Shown: positions 34,746 to 43,641 of the stretch, one piece after another
Numbering within the stretch: position 1 is the first letter of the stretch
How the letters are laid out: the number at the start of each line of letters is the position of its first letter
Assembly: GCF_021352225.1 (NCBI RefSeq)
Contig: NZ_JAAUVI010000001.1
Location: 840,191 to 904,190, forward strand
Length of the DNA stretch: 64,000 nucleotides
Source of the DNA: Methylobacterium sp. C25
Lineage (GTDB): Bacteria; Pseudomonadota; Alphaproteobacteria; Rhizobiales; Beijerinckiaceae
Direction of reading: 5' to 3'
The notes under the pieces: generated by a model
Database searches by the model: none
Told to the model about the DNA's origin: nothing
What the model saw: only the letters and a program-made list of their open reading frames with translations
Position numbers and translations under genes: made by a program

Positions 34746-35357
34746 TCAGGCCCGGAGACCGACCCGGCTCTGCTGGAACGGCACGAAGCCCGGCAGGGCC
34801 TCGACCCGCTTCAGCCAGGCCAGGACGTTGGCATAGCCGGACAGGTCGACATCGCCCTCCGGCGCGTTCGCGATGTAGCTGTAGCAGGCGGCGTCGGCCG
34901 CGGTCGGGCGTGACAGCGCGATCCAGTCGCGCTCCGCCAGCTCGGCGTCGATGACCTCGAGGATCGCGTGGGCGCGCTCGATCGCCTCCGGTGGATTGGA
35001 CTTGGCGCCGAACAGGGTGATCAGCCGGGCCATGCAGGGCCCGTTGAAGATCTGGCCGGTGGAGATCGAGAGCCAGCGCTGCACGGTGGCGGCCTCCGCC
35101 GGATCCTCCGGCAGCCAGTCCGTCTTCCCGAATTTCTTCGCGGCATAGACCATGATCGCGATCGAATCCGGCACCACCACGTCGCCATCGACCAGCACGG
35201 GCACCTGCCCGAGCCGATTGAGCTTCAGGAAGCTCTCCGTCTTGTGCTCGCCCTGCGCGAGGTTGAGCACGACGAGCTCGTGCGGGATGCCGGCGAGCGA
35301 CAGGAAGAGATGCGCGCGGTGGGCGTGGCCCGAGAGCGGAGCGAAATAGAGCTTCAT
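34746..35357 (-). CDS. Glutathione S-transferase
   Basis: A 203-residue soluble GST. The N-terminal thioredoxin-like half has the glutathione-site words MKLYFAPLSGHAHRAHLFLS, LNRLGQVPVLVDGDVVV and PDSIAIMVYAAKKFG (the cis-Pro and the Asp-Ser that bind the glutamyl group). The all-helical C-half carries the capping box SRPTAADAACYSYIAN. Ser11-type residues rather than Tyr could be catalytic, as in many bacterial beta/theta-like GSTs. The start at 35357 gives the family N-terminus exactly. It is convergent with ttuC, only 10 bp apart. Substrate unknown. Confidence 0.9.
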   Translation of the reverse strand: MKLYFAPLSGHAHRAHLFLSLAGIPHELVVLNLAQGEHKTESFLKLNRLGQVPVLVDGDVVVPDSIAIMVYAAKKFGKTDWLPEDPAEAATVQRWLSISTGQIFNGPCMARLITLFGAKSNPPEAIERAHAILEVIDAELAERDWIALSRPTAADAACYSYIANAPEGDVDLSGYANVLAWLKRVEALPGFVPFQQSRVGLRA

Positions 35358-35538
35358 GTGGGCCTCCGGGAGCGACCAGGCGTGCAATGATGATGGCGAG
35401 CATGTCCGGTTCGCCGCGCGCTGATAAGAGCCGCCAGCGGCAATGGATTGTTTCGCCGTTTGCAACAGTGACACTTCGCCGAGAGCGCAGCGGACACCCG
35501 AAGCCGCTGAATTTCAGCAAAAGCTGTTCGTTCAGAAA

Positions 35539-36480
35539 TTACAGTGACGTGTTGCTCCTCGTGCCGACGAGCGCCGGCAGCCCCTCCTCCGCCCGGATCA
35601 TGTCGATGAGCTGGCGCAGGCCCGGCGGCAGTTGGCGCCGGCTCGGATAGTAGATCGTGAACGGCGGTCCCTCGGAGGCCCAGTCCGGCAGCACGATCTC
35701 CAGGGCGCCGGAGCGCACCTCTTCCGCGACGCGCCGCGCCAGGCAATAGGCGAAGCCGACTCCGCGGATGGCGGCGTCCACCGAGTGCTCGGTCTCGTTG
35801 GCGCAGGCCGGCCCACGCACGTCGACCTGGACGAGGTTCTCGCCATTGCCGAGCTCCCACGGAAAGCTGCTGTTGTCGCCGACACGCATCTGCACGCAGG
35901 GCAGCCGGGCGAGATCCTGCGGCCGCTCCGGCCTGCCGTGGCGGGCGATGAGATCGGGCGAGGCCACCACCACCCAGTCGAGCGGCGCCGTCAGGGCGAT
36001 GCCGACCATGTCGTGCGGCACCCGGTCTCCGTAGCGGATGCCGGCATCGAAGCCCTCGCCGACGACGTCGACCATGCGGTCGTCGACCGTCACGTCGAGA
36101 TGGATGTCCGGGAAGGCGTCGACATAGCGGCGCAGCACCGGCCCGAGCACGAGGCGCGCGGCATCGCGCAGGACGTTGAGCCGCAGCCGTCCCATCGGAA
36201 ACTGCCGATGCTGTTCCAGGGTCGTCAGCGCGTCGCGGATCGTCTGGAAGCCGTCGTCGAGCTGCGCGGCGAGGTTCGCTCCGGCCTGGGTCGGCCTGAT
36301 CGAACGACTGGTGCGGTTGATGAGCCTGACACCGAGATCGCCTTCGAGCTTCCGCAGGCGATGGCTGAGCGCCGAGGTGCTCACGCCCAGCTCGATCGCC
36401 GCCTGCGTCATGCTCCCCCGGCGAATGATCGTCAGGAAGACGTTGAGGTCAGCCAGCATCGCCCGATCGAAGGTTCGCAT
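35539..36480 (-). CDS. LysR-family regulator, divergent from aldo-keto reductases
   Basis: A 313-residue LysR-type regulator. HTH: LADLNVFLTIIRRGSMTQAA and ELGVSTSALSHRLRKLEGDL, of the CrgA/DsdC-like group with ALSHRLRKLE. The effector domain begins near residue 95 (GRLRLNVLRDAARLVLGPVL). It is divergent from an aldo-keto reductase gene with 121 bp between the starts, containing a symmetric operator, the classic LysR layout; it probably regulates the reductases and itself. The ATG at 36480 has a GGGAGA site; ATG at 36459 (MLADLN) is an alternative. Confidence 0.91.
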   Translation of the reverse strand: MRTFDRAMLADLNVFLTIIRRGSMTQAAIELGVSTSALSHRLRKLEGDLGVRLINRTSRSIRPTQAGANLAAQLDDGFQTIRDALTTLEQHRQFPMGRLRLNVLRDAARLVLGPVLRRYVDAFPDIHLDVTVDDRMVDVVGEGFDAGIRYGDRVPHDMVGIALTAPLDWVVVASPDLIARHGRPERPQDLARLPCVQMRVGDNSSFPWELGNGENLVQVDVRGPACANETEHSVDAAIRGVGFAYCLARRVAEEVRSGALEIVLPDWASEGPPFTIYYPSRRQLPPGLRQLIDMIRAEEGLPALVGTRSNTSL

Positions 36481-36520
36481 CGACCGTCTCCCGCTCCCAC
36501 CGCTCCGGCTCACAGCTTCA

Positions 36521-36535
36521 TTGAGCTCAGCTCAA
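36521..36535. promoter_or_regulatory. LysR-type palindromic operator
   Basis: TTGAGCT-C-AGCTCAA is a perfect 7 bp inverted repeat and contains TGAGCTCAGCTCA, which obeys the LysR rule T-N11-A. It lies 41 bp from the lysR start and 66 bp from the divergent aldo-keto reductase start. A looser copy, TTGATG...ACTCAA, is at about 36559-36576. Confidence 0.6.
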
Positions 36536-36601
36536 CAAACCAGCCCTTACGCGGCGCGTTTGATGAACCATACTCAATGCCAGCAACGAAAGGAGCCAAC
36601 G

Positions 36602-37669
36602 ATGGACACGATTCCTCTCGGACGATCCGGCCAGAAGATCTCCCGCTACGTGCTCGGCACGCTGACCTTCGCCGGCACCAACGGCTTCGAGACCCTCGGC
36701 AGCATCGACGTCGCGCAGGGCAAGCGCCTCGTCGACCGGGCGATCGAGGCCGGCGTGAACGCCTTCGACACCGCAAACCTGTACTCGAAGGGCGATGCCG
36801 AGAGCGTGCTCGGCGAGGTCCTGCAGGGCCGGCGCGACAAGCTGCTGGTCTTCAGCAAGGGCCGCTCGGAGGTCGAGGACGGGCCGAATGGCGGTGGCGC
36901 CTCGCGCCATCACCTCAACGCGCAGCTCGAGGCCTCGCTGCGGCGGCTGCGGACCGACTGGCTCGATCTCTACTTCGTCCACCAGTGGGACGGCGTCACG
37001 CCGATCGAGGAGACGGTCGAGACGATGTCGGGCTTCGTGAAGTCCGGCAAGATCCGCTACTGGGGTGTCTCGAACTACAGCGGCTGGGCCCTCGCCAAGA
37101 CGGCGATGATCGCGCAGGCCCCCGGTTTCGTGCCGCCGGTCGCGCACCAGATCTACTACACGCCCGAGGCCCGCGAGGCCGAGTACGAGCTGATCCCGGC
37201 GGGCGACGAGCTCGGCATCGGCGCCATGGTCTGGAGTCCCCTCGGCCAGGGCCTGTTCGGCGGCCGCGTGAGCGCGGATGGCGCCGCGCCTAACGGCACC
37301 CGCCAGGGCACCGCGGGCTGGCGCGAGCCCTATGTCGCCGATCCGGCGCGCTTCACGCGTGTCCTGAAGGCGGTCGAGACCGTCGCGACGGAAACCGGGC
37401 GCTCGGTGCCGCAGGTGACGCTCGCCTGGCTGCGCGACCGGCCCGGCATTGGTTCGATCGTGCTCGGCGCCCGTGACGAGAACCAGCTCGCCGACAACCT
37501 CGCCTCGGCGGACCTGACGCTCTCGCCGGAGCAGGCGGCGCGGATCGAAGCCGCCGGGCGGCCTCAGCCGATCTACCCCTACTGGCACCGCGCCATGTGG
37601 GGCCTCGACCGGCCGACGCCCTCCGAGCGCGGCTACCTCGAACAGCACCGCCAGACCCTCGGCCTCTGA
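36602..37669 (+). CDS. Aldo/keto reductase
   Basis: A 355-residue NADPH-dependent reductase of the AKR superfamily with a TIM-barrel fold. The catalytic tetrad is recognisable: Asp in AFDTANLY (with the Tyr of the same strand), Lys in LVFSKGRSE, and His in LYFVHQWD. The NADPH-binding end is GIGSIVLGARDENQLADNL. It is closest to the YghZ/voltage-gated K+ channel beta-subunit-like group. A GAAAGGAGC site precedes the ATG. It is the first gene of a two-gene unit with the Tat-exported AKR and is divergent from a LysR gene. Substrate unknown. Confidence 0.92.
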   Translation: MDTIPLGRSGQKISRYVLGTLTFAGTNGFETLGSIDVAQGKRLVDRAIEAGVNAFDTANLYSKGDAESVLGEVLQGRRDKLLVFSKGRSEVEDGPNGGGASRHHLNAQLEASLRRLRTDWLDLYFVHQWDGVTPIEETVETMSGFVKSGKIRYWGVSNYSGWALAKTAMIAQAPGFVPPVAHQIYYTPEAREAEYELIPAGDELGIGAMVWSPLGQGLFGGRVSADGAAPNGTRQGTAGWREPYVADPARFTRVLKAVETVATETGRSVPQVTLAWLRDRPGIGSIVLGARDENQLADNLASADLTLSPEQAARIEAAGRPQPIYPYWHRAMWGLDRPTPSERGYLEQHRQTLGL

Positions 37670-37697
37670 TGCCACCGATCAGCGAAAGGAGTTCGCG

Positions 37698-38840
37698 ATG
37701 ACCCAGTCCAGCAACAGCAACCGCCGCGAGATCCTCGGCCTCGCCGGCGCCACCGCCGCCGCTCTCGCGGTGCCCGGCCTCTCGGCACAGGCCGCGGCGC
37801 CGGCCTCGAGGGCCAACGGCAGCGCGCTGCGTGCCCGGGAGATCTTCAAGCCCCCCTTCCGCTTCGGCCTCGGCGGCGTGCCGCTCGGCAACGAGTTCGC
37901 CGTCGTCACCGACGAGGATGCGCAGGATACGCTCGATGCCGCCTGGAAAGCCGGCACGCGCTACTTCGACACGTCGCCCTGGTACGGGCTCGGCCTCGCC
38001 GAGCGCCGCTTCGGGCAGTTCCTGCACGGCCAGGACCGCGACAGCTTCCTGATCTCGACCAAGGTCGGGAAACTGCTCAAGGCCTCGCCGAAGAACGATG
38101 CCGCCTCGCTCTTCCCGTACGGCACCTCGCCGAACAACGTGGTCTTCGACTACACCGCCGACGGCGTGCGCCGCTCGATCGAGGACAGCCTGCAGCGGAT
38201 GGGGCTCGACCGGATCGACGTCGTGTTCGTGCACGACATTTCGGCCGACAACGCGCTCCTGCCGACGCCGTGGCCCGAGCAGTTCGCCATCGCGCTGAAG
38301 GGCGCCTTCCCGGCACTGTCGAAGATGCGCGAGGAGGGCCTGATCCGCGGCTGGGGCATCGGCGTGAACACGCCGGAGCCGATCCTGCGGGTGATGCGGG
38401 AATCCGATCCGGACGTGTGCCTGCTCGCCTCGCAATACTCGCTGATCGACCATGCCAACGCGCTGAACAACGTCTTCCCGGTGGCGCGCGAGAAGGGCGT
38501 CGGCTTCGTGGTCGGCTCCTCGCTCAATGCCGGCTTCATCTCCGGCAGCCCGCGCTACAATTACGGCAAGACCTCCTGGAACATCGCTCCGGCGCATCTC
38601 GCCAAGCGGGAGCGGCTCCGGGCGGTCGCCGGCCAGTTCGGCGTCGACCTGCGCACGGCGGCGCTGCAGTTCTCGGCCGCCCCCGACCTCGCCCTCTCGC
38701 TCATCGTCGGCGCGCATACGGAGGCGCAGGCCCTCGCCAACGCCACCTCGATGAAGGCGACCGTGCCGCCCGAGTTCTGGGCCGAGCTGAAGAAGCAGGG
38801 GCTGATCGAGCAGAACGCCCCGGTTCCGGGCGCGGCCTGA
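37698..38840 (+). CDS. Tat-exported aldo/keto reductase
   Basis: A 380-residue AKR family protein with an N-terminal twin-arginine signal (NRREILGLAGATAAALAVPG, cleavage near AQAAAP), so it likely acts in the periplasm with bound cofactor. The barrel resembles D-threo-aldose 1-dehydrogenase/pyridoxal dehydrogenase-type AKRs: GLGGVPLGNEF, RYFDTSPWYGLGLAERRFG (catalytic Asp, Tyr), FLISTKVGKLL (Lys), and VFVHDISADN (His). It follows the cytoplasmic AKR by 28 bp with its own GAAAGGAG site. A periplasmic member next to a cytoplasmic one is unusual and suggests a shared substrate class. Confidence 0.88.
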   Translation: MTQSSNSNRREILGLAGATAAALAVPGLSAQAAAPASRANGSALRAREIFKPPFRFGLGGVPLGNEFAVVTDEDAQDTLDAAWKAGTRYFDTSPWYGLGLAERRFGQFLHGQDRDSFLISTKVGKLLKASPKNDAASLFPYGTSPNNVVFDYTADGVRRSIEDSLQRMGLDRIDVVFVHDISADNALLPTPWPEQFAIALKGAFPALSKMREEGLIRGWGIGVNTPEPILRVMRESDPDVCLLASQYSLIDHANALNNVFPVAREKGVGFVVGSSLNAGFISGSPRYNYGKTSWNIAPAHLAKRERLRAVAGQFGVDLRTAALQFSAAPDLALSLIVGAHTEAQALANATSMKATVPPEFWAELKKQGLIEQNAPVPGAA

Positions 38841-38849
38841 CCGGATGCA

Positions 38850-38886
38850 GCCGGGAACGCCGGTCAATGTGATCGGCGTTCCCGGC
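38850..38886. terminator. Terminator-like hairpin after the AKR pair
   Basis: A perfect 13 bp stem (GCCGGGAACGCCG at 38850-38862 and its complement at 38874-38886) with an 11-base loop, starting 10 bp after the stop. It lacks a U-tract, so efficiency is uncertain. Confidence 0.55.
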
Positions 38887-38956
38887 CTGCCACCGCCGTC
38901 ATGGCTTTTCGGCGGGATGGCCCGGCGCTAGATCGCGGGCATCAGGAGGCCCGCCC

Positions 38957-39781
38957 ATGAGACCCGTCGTCATTGCCGTCGCCATCACCGGATCGGTGCC
39001 GCGCAAGAAGGACAACCCGACGCTTCCGGTGACGCCGGCCGAGCAGATCGAGTCGACCCATGCGGCCTACGAGGCCGGCGCTTCGCTGGTGCACATCCAC
39101 GTGCGCAACCCGGACGAGACGCCCTCCTCCGATCCGGATCTCTTCGCGCAGGTCCAGGAGGGCGTGCGCAAGCATTGCCCGGACATGATCGTGCAATTCT
39201 CGACGGGCGGGCGCGGGCGCGATCCGGCGGCGCGGGGCCTCTCGCTGCAGCACCGGCCGGACATGGCCTCGCTCTCCACCGGCTCGGTGAACTTTCCGAC
39301 CATCGTCTACGAGAACCCGGCCGCGCTGGTGACCGATCTCGCCGGCGGCATGAAGCAGTACGGCGTGCGGCCCGAGATCGAGATCTTCGACCTATCGCAC
39401 CTGCACGGTGCGCGACGCCTGCTCGACGAGGGGCTGATGGACGGTTCGCCCCACGTGCAGTTCGTGATGGGCGTGAAGAACGCGCTGCCGGCCAAGAAGC
39501 GGCTGCTCGACATCCTGCTCGCCGAGCTGAAGCGCGTGTTGCCGATGGCGACCTGGACGGCCGCCGGCATCGGCCGTCATCAGAGCGAAGTGATGGGTTG
39601 GGCCCTGGAGCGCGGCGCCGACGGCGTCCGCACCGGGCTCGAGGACAACATCCGCCTCTCGAAGACCAAGCTCGCCAACGGCAATGCCGACCTCGTGCGG
39701 GTGGCCGTCGAACTCTGCGCCCAACACGACGCCCGCCCGGCGACGCCGCGCGAGGCGCGCGGCATGCTCGGCCTGCACTGA
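38957..39781 (+). CDS. BKACE family beta-keto acid cleavage enzyme
   Basis: A 274-residue TIM-barrel enzyme of the 3-keto-5-aminohexanoate cleavage (Kce/BKACE, formerly DUF849) family. These zinc enzymes condense a beta-keto acid with acetyl-CoA, yielding acetoacetate and a new CoA ester. Zinc-binding HxH is in SLVHIHVRN; other family words are FSTGGRGRDPAARG, EIEIFDLSHLHGA, HVQFVMGVKNALPA, TWTAAGIGRHQ and the C-terminal GADGVRTGLEDNI. The substrate class cannot be read reliably. It is convergent with a metabolite:proton symporter, which could be its substrate importer (inference). Confidence 0.92.
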   Translation: MRPVVIAVAITGSVPRKKDNPTLPVTPAEQIESTHAAYEAGASLVHIHVRNPDETPSSDPDLFAQVQEGVRKHCPDMIVQFSTGGRGRDPAARGLSLQHRPDMASLSTGSVNFPTIVYENPAALVTDLAGGMKQYGVRPEIEIFDLSHLHGARRLLDEGLMDGSPHVQFVMGVKNALPAKKRLLDILLAELKRVLPMATWTAAGIGRHQSEVMGWALERGADGVRTGLEDNIRLSKTKLANGNADLVRVAVELCAQHDARPATPREARGMLGLH

Positions 39782-39783
39782 CG

Positions 39784-39812
39784 AAAAAGGAGCGGCCCGC
39801 GAAGGCCGCTCC
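39784..39812 (-). terminator. Intrinsic terminator of the symporter gene
   Basis: On the minus strand, stem GGAGCGGCC/GGCCGCTCC with a 6-base loop is followed by TTTTT. It lies just beyond the symporter stop, between it and the convergent BKACE gene. Confidence 0.8.
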
Positions 39813-39843
39813 CCTGAGATTGCTGGATGTTGGCAGCGCGCCG

Positions 39844-41205
39844 TCAGGCGGCGACCATCCTGGCCGGCTTCTGACCGAGCGCCTCCTCGACGGTGCCGTC
39901 GCCGTCGAGATAGCCGTGCTTCTTCGGATTCGGCATGATCAGCGAGGCGATGAAGCCGATGCCGAGCATCACGGTCACGTACCAGAAGAACGAGCTCTCC
40001 ATGCCCACCTCCTTCAGGTACAGCGCCACCGCCTCGGCCGTGCCGCCGAAGAGCGAGTTCGCCACCGCGTAGGACAGGCCGACGCCCAGCGCGCGGACAT
40101 GGGTCGGGAACAGCTCGGCTTTCACGATGCCGCTGATGCCGGTGTAGAAGCTGATCACCGCCATGCCGATCATGATCAGGCCGAAGGACGCATAGGGGTC
40201 CTTCGTCGCGCCGATCGCCGTCATCAGCGGCACCACCATCAGGGTGCCGAGGCCGCTATAGAGCAGCATGTTGGCCTTGCGCCCGATCTTGTCGGAGAGC
40301 CATCCGAAGATCGGCTGGATCAGCATGTACACCAGCAGGCACGCCGTCATGATGCGCGACGCCGTGACGGTCTCGATATGGGCCGAGTTCACGAGGTACT
40401 TCTGCATGTACGTCGTGAAGGTGTAGAAGCTCAGCGAGCCGCCGGCGGTGTAGGCCACCACCACGGCGAAGGCCCGCCAGTGCTTGAACAGGGCCGAGAA
40501 GGTGCCGGATTCCTTCGATTCCAGGTCCTTCTTCGTGGCCGTCTCGGCGAGCGAGGAGCGCAGGAACAGCGCGACGAGGGCCGCCAGGGCGCCGATCACG
40601 AAGGGGATGCGCCAGCCGTAATCCATCAGCTCCTGCTTGGTCATGAAGGTCTGCAGGATGATGAGCACGAGCGAGGCGAGCAGCTGGCCGCCGATCAGCG
40701 TCACGTACTGGAACGAGGCGTAGAAGCCGCGGCTGCCCTTGGTGGCGACCTCGCTCATGTAGGTGGCGCTGGTGCCGTACTCGCCGCCGACCGAGAGGCC
40801 CTGCACCATGCGGGCGATCAGCAGCAGGATGGGCGCCGCGGCGCCGACGGTGGCGTAGGTCGGCAGCACGGCGATGGCGAGGGAGCCGCCGCACATCATC
40901 AGCACCGAGATCATCATCGATGTACGGCGACCGAGCCGGTCCGCGAGACGGCCGAACAGCCAGCCGCCGATCGGCCGCATGAAGAAGCCCACTGCAAAGA
41001 CCGCCGCCGATTTCAGGAGCTGGCTGGTGCCGTCGCTCGCCGGGAAGAAGACCGGCGCGAAGTACAGCGCGAAGAAGGCGTAGCAGTAGAAGTCATACCA
41101 CTCGACGAGGTTGCCTGAGGACGAGCCGACGATGGCCAGGATGCGGCGGCGGCGATCTTCCGGATCGTCCGGCTGTGTCGGCGCGATCGAGATGGCGTCG
41201 GTCAT
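39844..41205 (-). CDS. MFS metabolite:H+ symporter (MHS family, KgtP/ProP-like)
   Basis: A 453-residue transporter of the metabolite:H+ symporter family. Signatures: [20 protein letters not shown] in the first helix, [20 protein letters not shown] in the loop motif, [21 protein letters not shown], and [15 protein letters not shown] in the second half; twelve helices. Relatives import alpha-ketoglutarate, citrate, shikimate or betaine. Translation more likely starts at the second of two adjacent ATGs (41205), since GGAGGA touches the first. It ends in a strong terminator shared with the convergent BKACE gene. Confidence 0.91.
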   Translation of the reverse strand: MTDAISIAPTQPDDPEDRRRRILAIVGSSSGNLVEWYDFYCYAFFALYFAPVFFPASDGTSQLLKSAAVFAVGFFMRPIGGWLFGRLADRLGRRTSMMISVLMMCGGSLAIAVLPTYATVGAAAPILLLIARMVQGLSVGGEYGTSATYMSEVATKGSRGFYASFQYVTLIGGQLLASLVLIILQTFMTKQELMDYGWRIPFVIGALAALVALFLRSSLAETATKKDLESKESGTFSALFKHWRAFAVVVAYTAGGSLSFYTFTTYMQKYLVNSAHIETVTASRIMTACLLVYMLIQPIFGWLSDKIGRKANMLLYSGLGTLMVVPLMTAIGATKDPYASFGLIMIGMAVISFYTGISGIVKAELFPTHVRALGVGLSYAVANSLFGGTAEAVALYLKEVGMESSFFWYVTVMLGIGFIASLIMPNPKKHGYLDGDGTVEEALGQKPARMVAA

Positions 41206-41409
41206 CATTCCTCCAAGGCGGCCTTATCGCCGGCTGCTGTTTTGCCGGGACGGTTGCGCAAACCGGCACTCGGCACAAGCCCTTAGCCGTCATCGTCCGC
41301 ATCTTGAATGCAGTCGTGGAAATGATCGCTGTGGTACTGTGGCTCGCTTTCGACGCCGCCCTATTCTGGCACACGCATCCAAGCCGCCAGCTTTGACGGA
41401 TCACCGGCC

Positions 41410-41838
41410 GTGTCGAACGCTCCTGCTCCACCGCTCAACGGCATCCTCGAAACCGCGCTCTATGTCGACGACATGCCGCGCGCCCGCGCCTTCTACGAGG
41501 ACGTGCTGGGCTTGAGGCCGATGGTCGAGGACAGCCGGCTCGTCGCCTACCCGGTCGCGCAGGGCAGCGTCCTGCTGCTGTTCCACCGCGGCAGCACGCT
41601 CGCGCCGGTGACGCTGCCGGGCGGCGTGGTTCCGCCGCATGACGGATCCGGACCCCTGCACATGGCCTTCGCCATACCGGCCGAGAGCCTGGACGCATGG
41701 CGCACTCGGCTCGATGCGCACGAGGTCGCCATCGAGAGCCGGGTTGCCTGGCCAAAGGGCGGGACCAGCCTCTACTTTCGCGATCCCGACGGGCATGCGC
41801 TCGAACTCGCCACGCCGGGGCTCTGGGCAAACTATTGA
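41410..41838 (+). CDS. VOC-superfamily (glyoxalase/bleomycin resistance-like) protein
   Basis: A 142-residue single VOC module with paired beta-alpha-beta-beta-beta units. The first half begins ILETALYVDDMPRARAFYED then VLGLRP, the second has HMAFAIPAESLDAWRTRLDA and ends GGTSLYFRDPDGHALELATPG. The Glu in HALELA and His in LHMAF are candidate metal ligands. Start is a GTG at 41410 without a strong ribosome-binding site. Substrate unknown; glyoxalase I, fosfomycin resistance and dioxygenase activities all occur in the superfamily. Confidence 0.88.
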   Translation: MSNAPAPPLNGILETALYVDDMPRARAFYEDVLGLRPMVEDSRLVAYPVAQGSVLLLFHRGSTLAPVTLPGGVVPPHDGSGPLHMAFAIPAESLDAWRTRLDAHEVAIESRVAWPKGGTSLYFRDPDGHALELATPGLWANY

Positions 41839-41951
41839 GCGCCGCCGTTTCGGCCGCCGGATTTATGGCAACGCTTCCCGCGCTAGATGGCCCCTTCGCG
41901 GCGGGATCCATCCGGCCGCACATGGTCGCAATCAGGGGACACCGACAGCAC

Positions 41952-42332
41952 ATGCAGCGACACTCAGCTCTGGCTCTTGGCGCATTCGCGATGAGCCAGC
42001 TCGCTCAGCCCGCTTCGGCTGCCGACGACTTCACCTTCGATTACCGCATCGAGCGGGCCAGCGCGGCCAAGTTGAGCATCGACACCTGCGCGGAGATCAC
42101 GAAGCGGACGACGCAGGCACCGGGCTATGTGCAGTCGGTCAACCGCGAGGCCGGCAAGCTCGTAACCATCACGGGTGGCCCCGCGGCCGGTGGCTCCGCC
42201 TTCATCGTCCACTGCATCGCCTCCGACGATAAGACGGTCTACGTTGTGCAGGCGCTCGACTACCGGGGCCGGAAGACGGAAGCCGCCGCCTTCGCAGACA
42301 AGATCCGCGACGCTCTGAAGGCCGGCGAGTAG
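41952..42332 (+). CDS. Small secreted hypothetical protein
   Basis: A 126-residue protein with a signal peptide (MQRHSALALGAFAMSQLAQP, cleavage after ASA). The mature part (about 100 residues) has two Cys (IDTCAEITKR and IVHCIASDD), likely one disulfide, and alternating beta segments. It resembles small DUF6180-type secreted proteins of Methylobacterium; I am only moderately sure of that label. It lies about 110 bp downstream of the VOC gene on the same strand. No ribosome-binding site of note; a longer in-frame start region overlaps the VOC gene and has no signal peptide. Confidence 0.68.
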   Translation: MQRHSALALGAFAMSQLAQPASAADDFTFDYRIERASAAKLSIDTCAEITKRTTQAPGYVQSVNREAGKLVTITGGPAAGGSAFIVHCIASDDKTVYVVQALDYRGRKTEAAAFADKIRDALKAGE

Positions 42333-42571
42333 GGTCGGGCCGGGATACGCCCCTGGCTCGGCTTCGAGCCTGGGGGCGACCTCTGCATCGCTCGGTCGGC
42401 CGCAAAGCTTTGCAGACGAGCCAAGATATCGACGAGCTTGACCAAGATCGTCGGTCATCCATCAGTCGTTTCACATTTTATTCGGAACGGTTTTTCCGAG
42501 CTCTTCGTTGCGAGCCTCGAAACGGTTGCCTGAAGGCGGCCGTCATCATCTTGAAAAAGGGATCAGCGGCG

Positions 42572-43354
42572 ATGAACAAGCTCTTTCGGGGCACGATGAC
42601 GGCTGCCTTGATCGCAGTCGGCGCAACGACGGCCTTTGCGCAAGGCGGTGGTGCAGGCGGTGCGGGCGGCGGGGGAGCCGGGGTTGGCGCCGGTGGTGCG
42701 GGCGGTGGCGCCGCAGGAGGAGCGGGTGGTGCTCGCGGCGGCGGCGAGATGGGCGGCGGAGCTGCCGGCGGCGCACGCGGCGGTGAGATGGGCGGGGCCG
42801 GCGGGGGAGCACGTGGCGGTGCTGCTGGAGGAGCCTCGTCTCGCGGAGAGGAAGGTGGCGCGCGTGGCGGCGCGGCCGGCCGTGAAGACGGCGCGTCGGG
42901 CGAGAAGGGCGGCAAGCCCGGCATGGCCGGCGAGAAGGGCGGTCGCGATGCGCAAGGCGAGCGCGACGGCAAGATGGGCAAGGGTGAATCCGGCGAGAGA
43001 GGCAAGGGCGAGGCAGGCGAGAAGAGCGGCCGTGGCGAGACAGGTGGCCGCGCAGGCGGTGGCGAGCGCGGCGGACGCGGTCAGGCCGCAGGCGCTTCGA
43101 AAAGCCTGACCACGACCCAGCGCACCGAGTTCCGCTCGACGATCACCAAGTCGGGCGTGCGCCCCCTGACCAACGTGAACTTCAGCGTCAGCGTCGGCAC
43201 CGCGATCCCGCGCTCGGTCCGGCTCAACCCGCTGCCGGCGACGATCCTCACGCTGGTCCCGGCCTATCGCGGCTACGACTACGTGCTAGTCGGCGACGAC
43301 ATCGTGATCATCGATCCCGACACCTATGAGATCATCGACGTCATTCCGGCCTGA
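42572..43354 (+). CDS. Gly-rich secreted protein with C-terminal DUF1236 domain
   Basis: A 260-residue exported protein in three parts. The signal peptide MNKLFRGTMTAALIAVGATT ends near AFAQ. A low-complexity region of about 150 residues follows: first GGAGG- and AGGARGG-type repeats, then collagen-like G-x-x triplets rich in Glu, Lys and Arg (GEKGGKPGMAGEKGG). The last 80 residues are a DUF1236 domain (VNFSVSVGTAIPRSVRLNPL, and AYRGYDYVLVGDDIVIIDP). DUF1236 proteins of Rhizobiales often carry such linkers and are thought to be periplasmic or surface proteins. The ATG at 42572 opens the signal peptide; upstream in-frame residues are not hydrophobic. A terminator follows. Confidence 0.82.
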   Translation: MNKLFRGTMTAALIAVGATTAFAQGGGAGGAGGGGAGVGAGGAGGGAAGGAGGARGGGEMGGGAAGGARGGEMGGAGGGARGGAAGGASSRGEEGGARGGAAGREDGASGEKGGKPGMAGEKGGRDAQGERDGKMGKGESGERGKGEAGEKSGRGETGGRAGGGERGGRGQAAGASKSLTTTQRTEFRSTITKSGVRPLTNVNFSVSVGTAIPRSVRLNPLPATILTLVPAYRGYDYVLVGDDIVIIDPDTYEIIDVIPA

Positions 43355-43374
43355 TACCGGCGGATCGATCATGG

Positions 43375-43403
43375 AAGGGCGGGGCTTTGGCTTCGCCCTT
43401 TTT
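43375..43403 (+). terminator. Intrinsic terminator
   Basis: Stem AAGGGCG/CGCCCTT (7 bp) with a 12-base loop, followed by five T residues, 20 bp after the DUF1236 gene. Confidence 0.7.
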
Positions 43404-43641
43404 CGTCGCCTCAACTGGGGCGTTTAGGCCGCTTTTTCGCAACGCTTGCTTCCGGGATCGTCTCGGTGCGGCCATCTCAGGGGCGAAGAAGGCAGCGAAG
43501 CGGCAGCCACGCGCCTCACAAACTGAATTCAAAAACACAATCGCGATTCTGTTTCAAAAAAACTTTGATGCCATCTCAAAAATTGCTTGATAAGCCTTGC
43601 GGCCGGAATCTCCGACCACGTGAGGGCTGCGAGCAAAAGCC

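Noticed and set aside
31631..34836. Long open frames overlapping the ClC and tartrate dehydrogenase genes
   Set aside because: Extreme Arg/Asp/Gly composition and no motifs, while both real genes are complete in another frame.
41175..41396. Possible 73-residue plus-strand membrane protein with a hydrophobic stretch VVEMIAVVLWLAFDAALFW
   Set aside because: No ribosome-binding site, overlaps the start of the leftward symporter gene, and only the last 35 residues look protein-like. It could be real but support is too weak.
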